Program-made: the position numbers and the translations under genes
Notes under the pieces: generated by a model
Told to the model about the DNA's origin: nothing
Seen by the model: only the letters and a program-made list of their open reading frames with translations
Databases searched by the model: none
NCBI GenBank assembly: GCA_036380275.1
Contig: DASVFB010000066.1
Location: forward strand, 1 to 10,922
DNA length: 10,922 nucleotides
Origin: DASVFB01 sp036380275
Lineage (GTDB): Bacteria; Actinomycetota; Thermoleophilia; Gaiellales; Gaiellaceae
Direction: 5' to 3'
Shown here: piece after piece, positions 6,706-10,922 of the stretch
Position numbering within the stretch: the first letter of the stretch is position 1
Layout of the letters: every line of letters begins with the position of its first letter

Positions 6706-6874
6706 CGTCGCCCGCCGCAGCAGACCGACCTTTTCAGATTGCGGCGCACGCCGCGAGTGCTTCGCTGAACCGGCAGGTCTTTCTCCTTCACCGGCAATCC
6801 CCGCTCCCCACCCGCTCCAGCGCTGGCGATTCAAGGCACGGCCCGCAGAATTCGTGGTCGAATAGGCGTCGCGC
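6706..6874. promoter_or_regulatory. Divergent intergenic region between SulP and USP-UbiB genes
   Basis: This 169-bp space must hold promoters for both genes. It contains a perfect 10-bp palindrome CCAGCGCTGG (6817-6826) that could be an operator. I find no convincing -35/-10 pair in either direction. The short AT-rich patches (GATTCAAG, GAATTC, TCGAATAG at 6828-6858) are the likeliest place for the rightward promoter. The rightward gene has only a weak AGGCG-type ribosome binding site or a short leader. Confidence 0.35.
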
Positions 6875-8821
6875 ATGAAAGTGGTCGTCGCCACCGATCG
6901 CTCGGAGACCGCCCAACAGGCTGTCTCCTGGGCTGCCGACCTCACGCGCAGGTTCGCGGGCGAGCTGGTGCTGCTTCAGGTGCTCGCCCAGCCGGCCGAG
7001 AGCGCTGAGGAGGCGCTTGAGGCCGAAGCCCATGCCGTCGCGGCGCGCGCGCTCCTGCGCGTCGACCCGGACGTCGCCGCCGCGATCGTCCGTACGGCCG
7101 AGGAGGAACAAGCGGACGTCCTCGTCGTGGGCAACGCGGGCATGGGCGGTCGCAAGGAGTTTCTGCTCGGCAACATTCCGAACCGGGTCTCGCACGCGGC
7201 GAGGTGCACGGTCGTCATCGTCAACACGACGGACGGTGCGGTCCCGCAGCCCGCGCCAGACGAGGTCGCGGACGAAGGGCTGCTCCGACGCGCAGCGCAG
7301 ATCGGCCGCGTCTTCGCGCGCTTCGGGCTCGATGCGCGGGCTGCGTCGGCGGCCGACCGCGCGAGCCGGCTGCGCGCGGCGCTCGAAGAGCTCGGACCGA
7401 CCTTCGCCAAGCTCGGCCAGATCCTTTCGACACGGCCCGACCTCGTTCCACCGGACTTCGCTGACGAGCTCGCGAAGCTGCAGGACGACGTCGCGCCGCT
7501 GCCGGAAGCCGAGATCGTGCACGTGATGGAGCAGGAGCTGCAGGTCCCCTGGGAGGACGTCTTCGAGTCGATCGGGCCGACCCCGCTCGCCGCAGGGACG
7601 ATCGGACAGGTTCACCGTGCGACGCTCGAGAACGGCGACCAGGTCATCGTCAAGGTGCAACGCCCGCGGGCGCGAGAGGAGATCACGCGCGACCTCGGCC
7701 TGCTCGAGCTGTTCGCGGAGAAGGCGCTCGCGCGCGAGACGCTGCGCGGGGTCGTCGACATCCCCGTACTGGTCGGCCACCTCTCGGAGTCGCTTCGGCG
7801 TGAGCTCGACTTCCTCCAGGAAGCCGAGAACATCGAGCGCATGCGCGAGCTGCTTGCGCCTTACAGCCGCCTCGGCGTGCCTGGCGTCTACCGCGAGCTG
7901 TCGACCTCGCGGCTGCTCGTCCTGGAGTTCGTGGAGGGCGTTCCGATCCGCGACTCGAGCGAGAGCGACGCGCGCCGCGAGGCGGGGCGGCAGCTGCTCG
8001 AGGCGTTCTACAAGCAGATTCTCACCGATGGGTTCTTCCATGCCGATCCGCACCCCGGCAACCTGCTCTGGACCGGAAGGAAGATCGTGCTGCTCGACCT
8101 CGGGATGACCGGCGAGCTCGGACCGGAGCTCCGGGAGCTGATGATCGTGCTGTTGCTCGCGTTTGCACGCAACGACCCGAAGTTCCTGACCGAGGCGATC
8201 CTCATGCTCGCCGGCGACGAGCGGCGTTCGGACATCGACCTCGACGCGCTCGAGGGCGAGTTCGCAGGCTTCATCGACCGCTTCCACGTCGCCTCGTTGC
8301 GCGAGATCCAGATCGGGCCGATGCTCGACGGGATGATCCGCATCGCGGCGAAGTACGGCATCCGTCTGCCGGCCTCGCTGGCGCTCAGCGGGAAGGCATT
8401 CGGCCAGGTGCAACTCGCGATCGCGGAGCTCGATCCGACGCTCGACCCGTTCCGTGTCGTCGGCGACTTCCTTGCGCGCAATGTCCGCGACAGGCTACGC
8501 CGGCAGGCCGATCCGCAGCGGCTCTTTTACGAGGGGCAGAAGCTGAAGCTGAGGATGACGCGGCTGGTCGAGGCGATCGAGCGCGCGACAGGCGCTCGGC
8601 CGGGGCCGAAGCTCCAAGTCGACTTCATCGGCTCGCGCGACATCGAGGGCGCGATCACCCGGGCCGGACGTCGGCTCGCACTCGCCGCGCTCGCTGCGGC
8701 GAGCGTCGTCGGCGCGGCCACGACCGCCGCGGCTTCGACGGCGGATTGGATCTCGATTGCGTTCGCAGCGGTGGGTGCGGTGTTCGGCGTCTGGCTCGTC
8801 GCCGATATCACTCGTCGCTGA
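6875..8821 (+). CDS. Fusion of a universal stress (USP) domain with a UbiB/ABC1 atypical kinase
   Basis: A 648-aa, two-part protein. Residues 1-117 form a USP domain: MKVVVATDRSE with D8 at the usual ATP-site position, and the G-2X-G-9X-G motif at G86, G89 and G99, followed by Asn instead of the common Ser/Thr. The rest is a UbiB/ABC1/ADCK kinase-like domain: KLGQ (the KxGQ motif) at 179-182, the Ala/Gly loop LAAGTIGQVHRA with A239-Q245, K260 in VIVKVQRP, the ELD of the ExD motif at 310-312, the catalytic HADPHPGN at 389-396 and metal-binding DLG at 408-410. Two C-terminal membrane spans (about 601-619 and 625-644) match the UbiB family. UbiB/COQ8 proteins are ATPases acting in quinone or isoprenoid-lipid metabolism at the membrane. 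All key residues are present, so it should be active. The USP part probably senses or binds nucleotide. The frame is continuous, so the fusion is not an artefact of my reading. Confidence 0.9.
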   Translation: MKVVVATDRSETAQQAVSWAADLTRRFAGELVLLQVLAQPAESAEEALEAEAHAVAARALLRVDPDVAAAIVRTAEEEQADVLVVGNAGMGGRKEFLLGNIPNRVSHAARCTVVIVNTTDGAVPQPAPDEVADEGLLRRAAQIGRVFARFGLDARAASAADRASRLRAALEELGPTFAKLGQILSTRPDLVPPDFADELAKLQDDVAPLPEAEIVHVMEQELQVPWEDVFESIGPTPLAAGTIGQVHRATLENGDQVIVKVQRPRAREEITRDLGLLELFAEKALARETLRGVVDIPVLVGHLSESLRRELDFLQEAENIERMRELLAPYSRLGVPGVYRELSTSRLLVLEFVEGVPIRDSSESDARREAGRQLLEAFYKQILTDGFFHADPHPGNLLWTGRKIVLLDLGMTGELGPELRELMIVLLLAFARNDPKFLTEAILMLAGDERRSDIDLDALEGEFAGFIDRFHVASLREIQIGPMLDGMIRIAAKYGIRLPASLALSGKAFGQVQLAIAELDPTLDPFRVVGDFLARNVRDRLRRQADPQRLFYEGQKLKLRMTRLVEAIERATGARPGPKLQVDFIGSRDIEGAITRAGRRLALAALAAASVVGAATTAAASTADWISIAFAAVGAVFGVWLVADITRR

Positions 8822-8951
8822 CGTCGGTCTGCTGCGCGCGCCGGAGGCGCCGGTCGAGGACGAACGCGGCGACAGCCATCACCAGGCCCAGCACGAAACG
8901 CTCGAGTCGCCGCGTCACGCGTGCACCAGGTTCACCGTCGACTCGAAACAT
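8808..8951 (-). CDS. Small single-span membrane protein, convergent with the UbiB fusion
   Basis: A 47-aa frame from ATG 8951-8949 to TGA 8810-8808. AGGAGG lies about 10 bases before the ATG. The protein has a short N-terminus (MFRVDGEPGARVTRRLER), one hydrophobic segment (FVLGLVMAVAAFVL, residues 19-32) and a basic then acidic tail (DRRLRRAQQTDVSDE). Positive charge on both sides of the helix makes the topology ambiguous. Its last 14 bases overlap the 3' end of the USP-UbiB gene in opposite orientation. It is too short for most gene callers, but the ribosome binding site, helix and clean end make it credible. The function is unknown; proximity to a membrane-anchored UbiB protein is suggestive only. 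A downstream GTG (8918) would give a 36-residue version. Confidence 0.55.
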   Translation of the reverse strand: MFRVDGEPGARVTRRLERFVLGLVMAVAAFVLDRRLRRAQQTDVSDE

Positions 8952-9040
8952 CCCGCCGTTGCCTCCTGTGCGCCGTCCAATCGGTAGGTGAGCTCTCGCA
9001 AGCCGCCTGAATGATGCGCTTGATGTCTATGACTTGGCCG

Positions 9041-9077
9041 AATGTGCGAAGGGCGCCCTCGAGGCGCCCCTCACATT
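9041..9077 (-). terminator. Hairpin terminator for the secreted-protein gene
   Basis: GGGCGCC (9051-9057) pairs with GGCGCCC (9063-9069) around CTCGA, and an outer AATGTG/CACATT pair (9041-9046/9072-9077) extends it with small internal bulges. It starts 21 bp after the stop codon of the minus-strand gene ending at 9098. There is no strong T-tract, so it may need Rho or act mainly as a 3' stabilising structure. The bases between it and 8952 hold nothing I can identify. Confidence 0.5.
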
Positions 9078-9097
9078 TGGGTCAAGTTACGGCCCGG

Positions 9098-9841
9098 CTA
9101 CCGGTGGTTCAGCCTGGCCACGCTGACGAGCGTATTCGTCCCGTTCGTGAGCGCGCAATGGATCTCGGCGCGGTCACCGACCTTGAACGTGGCGACCTTC
9201 GCGGTCAGAGAGGGAGGCACCGCGCAGGTCAACCCCGCAACCGTGATCGACATCGACGAGACGGCCGAGACCGTGCCACGCGCCGCGCTCTTCTCCGTCG
9301 GCGGACGATTCGGGACGCACCTGGTCGGCCCGAGCTCGACGGCGGAGCCGCCCGCCGTGACCCCGCCGAGCTTGCCGGCCGTCAGGCCGCCCGCCGTCGA
9401 GAAGCCGGCCGAGAGGTTCGCAAGCAGGTCGACGTAGGGGCCGTGTGCCTGGCCGCGAGCAAGGCCAGCGATGTTGCCGTGATCGTAGACAGCGTCGTAG
9501 TGCGCGAACGTGTCCCTGGTGGACGCGACATCGATCTTCAGCCTTCCGCTCACAACGCCGACGCCGTCCGTCGTGTTGATCGTACTGTTCGCGAAGACCG
9601 TGATCGGTCCCGTGAGATCGGGATCACCGGTCGCCGTGCCCGCGTACTTTCCGTGGGAGACGACGATCGTCTTTCCTTCCCGCGTCGTGCACGTCCTCGT
9701 AACGGTCTGGGATGCGGTCGTCGCAGTGAACGTTCCCGCAACGAGCTTCGCGGTCTTCGACCCGTGGAGTCCCATGCCGACCGCAAGACCGGACACGGAA
9801 AGCGCGAGAAGGCCCACGGCCAGCACCGAGAGTTTGCGCAT
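9098..9841 (-). CDS. Secreted protein with a DUF5666-like C-terminal domain
   Basis: A 247-aa exported protein. The start is ATG 9841-9839 with AAGGAG five bases upstream; the frame is open further (to 10246) but runs into the neighbouring divergent gene. MRKLSVLAVGLLALSVSGLA is a typical Sec signal peptide, with cleavage likely near residues 20-28. Residues 35-170 are Thr/Gly/Val-rich and beta-type (for example GTFTATTASQTVTRTC and GPITVFANSTINTTDG). Residues 187-244, beginning ARGTVSAVSSMSITV and containing FKVGDRAEIHC, follow the pattern of DUF5666/OB-fold-like repeats (GTV..., then VGD.V...). Cysteines at 51, 175, 206 and 229 could form two disulfides. A hairpin follows the gene. Export is well supported, the DUF5666 likeness is tentative and the function is unknown. 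It may be controlled by the phased boxes upstream. Confidence 0.8.
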   Translation of the reverse strand: MRKLSVLAVGLLALSVSGLAVGMGLHGSKTAKLVAGTFTATTASQTVTRTCTTREGKTIVVSHGKYAGTATGDPDLTGPITVFANSTINTTDGVGVVSGRLKIDVASTRDTFAHYDAVYDHGNIAGLARGQAHGPYVDLLANLSAGFSTAGGLTAGKLGGVTAGGSAVELGPTRCVPNRPPTEKSAARGTVSAVSSMSITVAGLTCAVPPSLTAKVATFKVGDRAEIHCALTNGTNTLVSVARLNHR

Positions 9842-9863
9842 TGGAGCTCCTTTCTTCGGCTCA

Positions 9864-9869
9864 GTTATG
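9864..9869 (-). promoter_or_regulatory. Possible -10 hexamer of the secreted-protein gene
   Basis: On the minus strand CATAAC (9869-9864) lies 22 bases before the ATG and is the most -10-like sequence in the leader. There is no good -35 hexamer 17 bp further up, but the CGTGAAA box (9891-9897) sits just where an activator would compensate for this. Confidence 0.25.
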
Positions 9870-9890
9870 CCCCGGACGATCGCGACTAGA

Positions 9891-9930
9891 CGTGAAACTT
9901 TGTGGAGCGGCTCGTAAAGTCCGCGTAAAG
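9891..9930. promoter_or_regulatory. Helically phased direct repeats, probable response-regulator binding site
   Basis: CGTGAAA (9891-9897), CGTAAAG (9913-9919) and CGTAAAG (9924-9930) start at offsets of 22 and 11 bp, that is, on the same face of the helix. A degenerate TGTGGAG at 9901-9907 falls about one turn after the first box. Direct repeats of about 11-bp period are the usual target form of OmpR/PhoB-type winged-helix response regulators. The site lies in the 154-bp space between two divergent genes (9841 leftward and 9996 rightward), so it could act on either or both. No regulator gene is in the window. Confidence 0.4.
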
Positions 9931-9995
9931 CGCGGCGCCGTGAGACTCGGTGCGTTAGGTTCGCTCTGGGAGGCATCGACCAAGGAGGTCGCACC

Positions 9996-10610
9996 ATGTG
10001 GGTACGGGTCGCCACGTTCGAGGGCGGGGACACGGAGAAGCTCGACAAGCTCATGGATGAGCGCATGTCGTCGGGCGAAATGACACCGCCTGGAGGCATG
10101 AGCAGCGTTCTCATCCTCGACGACAAGGACGCCAAGAAGCGCAAGTTCCTCGCGTTTTTTGAAACCCGCGACGCACTGGACGCCGCCGAGGCTGGATTCG
10201 ACCAGCAGGGAGACACGATCCCCGAAGAGATCCGCGGCAAGCGCACGAGTGTCCACTACTACGACGTCGTGATCTACGACGGCGACGTCGAAGCTGCGAA
10301 GGCCGCGCGTGTCAGTCTGCTCGAAGGATCGCCTGAATCGATTGACGCCGGCCTCGAGAAGACGCGCGGCGACTCACTGCCCAAGGTTCGCGCGATCAAG
10401 GGGAACGTCGGCGCGGTCGGCCTCGCCGACCGCGACAATGGCCGCGTCTCGATGATCACGCTCTGGGACAGCGGGGACTCCATGCGCGCGAGCGCGCAGG
10501 AGGCCGATCAACTGCGTCAGCGCACCGCCGACATGAGCGACCAGAAGATCGCGAACGTCGCGCAGTACGACGTCTCGATGGCGCAGACGGTGGAGCGCGC
10601 GCGAGCCTGA
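9996..10610 (+). CDS. Cytoplasmic protein with two dimeric alpha/beta-barrel-like halves
   Basis: A 204-aa soluble protein without signal peptide or membrane span. The ATG at 9996 has an ideal ribosome binding site, AAGGAGGT (9982-9989) with a 6-base spacer, suggesting good expression. Two halves have similar layout. Residues 1-95 begin MWVRVATFEGGDTEKLDKLM and include a KFLAFFETRDALDAAEAGF strand-helix. Residues about 103-198 include ARVSLLEGSPESIDAGLEK and SMITLWDSGDSMRASAQEAD, ending with a NVAQYDVSM strand. The strand-helix-strand pattern with a mid-domain strand followed by a helix is that of ABM/dimeric alpha-beta barrel (ferredoxin-like) proteins in tandem. No catalytic residues can be assigned, so an oxygenase role should not be assumed. 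It has its own terminator and is divergent from the secreted-protein gene, with possible common control. Confidence 0.75.
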   Translation: MWVRVATFEGGDTEKLDKLMDERMSSGEMTPPGGMSSVLILDDKDAKKRKFLAFFETRDALDAAEAGFDQQGDTIPEEIRGKRTSVHYYDVVIYDGDVEAAKAARVSLLEGSPESIDAGLEKTRGDSLPKVRAIKGNVGAVGLADRDNGRVSMITLWDSGDSMRASAQEADQLRQRTADMSDQKIANVAQYDVSMAQTVERARA

Positions 10611-10618
10611 GCTTCGCT

Positions 10619-10652
10619 GGGCCTGGCCCGCAACGGGTCAGGCCCTTTCTTT
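10619..10652 (+). terminator. Intrinsic terminator of the 9996 gene
   Basis: GGGCCTGGCCCG (10619-10630) pairs with CGGGTCAGGCCC (10634-10645) around a CAA loop: twelve pairs, one of them G-U, followed directly by TTTCTTT. It begins 9 bases after the stop codon. This is the clearest Rho-independent terminator in the window. The same stem may also serve the convergent gene ending at 10693. Confidence 0.85.
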
Positions 10653-10692
10653 GCTCAGCGCGTTGGCGAGTTCGTGCTGACCTACGCCGCGG

Positions 10693-10922
10693 TCAAGGCG
10701 TAGCCGAGCGAGGTTCTTCCGCGGATCCGGAGACCCTCATCGTCTCCTGCCCGACTCGGGCCGAGGGCTCGGACAGGAACGCGCCCCAATCGACCGATCC
10801 CTCGCGGATGAAGCGCACCAGCTCGATCTCGTTCTTCGTCAAGTCCGGCGGCTCGCCCGTGGCCTCGACCTGCGAGCGCAGGTGTTCCCGGACGGCGGTG
10901 GCGGTGAAGTCCCGCAGGAAGT
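10693..10922 (-). CDS. C-terminal part of a leftward gene cut by the right edge
   Basis: Minus-strand frame with 75 visible codons before a TGA at 10695-10693; the 5' end lies beyond the window. Codons end mostly in G or C, as in the sure genes here. The sequence starts FLRDFTATAVREHLRSQVEA, continues through PPDLTKNEIELVRFIREG and VDWGAFLSEPSARVG, and ends in a polar tail. It looks soluble and mainly helical. I do not recognise the family. It is convergent with the 9996 gene, with the intrinsic terminator between them. Confidence 0.65.
   Translation of the reverse strand, partial: FLRDFTATAVREHLRSQVEATGEPPDLTKNEIELVRFIREGSVDWGAFLSEPSARVGQETMRVSGSAEEPRSATP

Noticed and set aside
4579..6768. 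Long plus-strand open frames (4579-5667, 5366-6217, 5761-6768) opposite SulP
   Set aside because: Their translations are Arg/Asp/His/Gly-rich without hydrophobic cores and lie exactly antisense to a clear SulP transporter; they are GC-rich shadow frames.
6788..8413. 541-codon minus-strand frame opposite the USP-UbiB gene
   Set aside because: Despite its length it reads as low-complexity charged sequence and is the complement of a gene with all family motifs intact.
9842..10246. Upstream extension of the minus-strand secreted protein gene to 10246
   Set aside because: It would run antisense through the 9996 gene and bury the signal peptide; the AAGGAG site supports the 9841 start.
1..10922. 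CRISPR array, phage or transposon hallmarks
   Set aside because: No regularly spaced repeats of 20-40 bp, no integrase, transposase, terminase or Cas-like frame, and no flanking inverted-repeat/target-duplication pair were seen.

Overview
The window is high-GC DNA with strong AGGAGG-type ribosome binding sites and a mixed set of mostly unlinked genes on both strands. Codon use and protein style suggest an actinobacterial chromosome, possibly a soil Thermoleophilia-type lineage. That is inference from style only; there is no rRNA or marker gene to settle it. I see no phage, plasmid, IS or CRISPR structure.

Layout: (1) Positions 1-27 hold the first nine codons of a leftward gene that leaves the window. 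A secreted 373-aa protein of unknown function follows (313-1434). (2) Positions 1435-2791 form a 1.36-kb stretch with no confident intact gene. It holds a sigma70-like promoter (1901-1929) whose predicted +1 is the first base of an 11-bp closed stem, two inverted-repeat units sharing a 10-bp core, a strong 12-bp terminator hairpin (2452-2478) and at least two broken coding remnants. This is the best place for an undescribed element: I propose a structured small RNA. (3) A DMT-type transporter (2792-3667) is followed by an orphan C-terminal coding fragment (3753-3971). (4) On the minus strand, a SulP anion transporter with a STAS domain (4906-6705) and a SAM methyltransferase (4010-4837) lie 68 nt apart and may share a transcript. 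(5) Divergent from SulP is a 648-aa fusion of a universal stress (USP) domain with a UbiB/ABC1 atypical kinase (6875-8821). Its 3' end overlaps a convergent 47-codon single-span membrane protein gene (8808-8951). (6) A second secreted protein (9098-9841, minus) is divergent from a cytoplasmic protein with two dimeric alpha/beta-barrel-like halves (9996-10610, plus). The space between them holds CGTAAAG-type boxes at 11-bp multiples, as expected for an OmpR/PhoB-type regulator. (7) A classic intrinsic terminator (10619-10652) separates this from the C-terminal end of another leftward gene (10693-10922).

The genes do not form one pathway. Membrane transport (DMT, SulP), stress and membrane-lipid/quinone kinase functions (USP-UbiB plus its small membrane neighbour) and cell-envelope or secreted proteins dominate. 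Nothing here is a recognisable defence or biosynthetic cluster.
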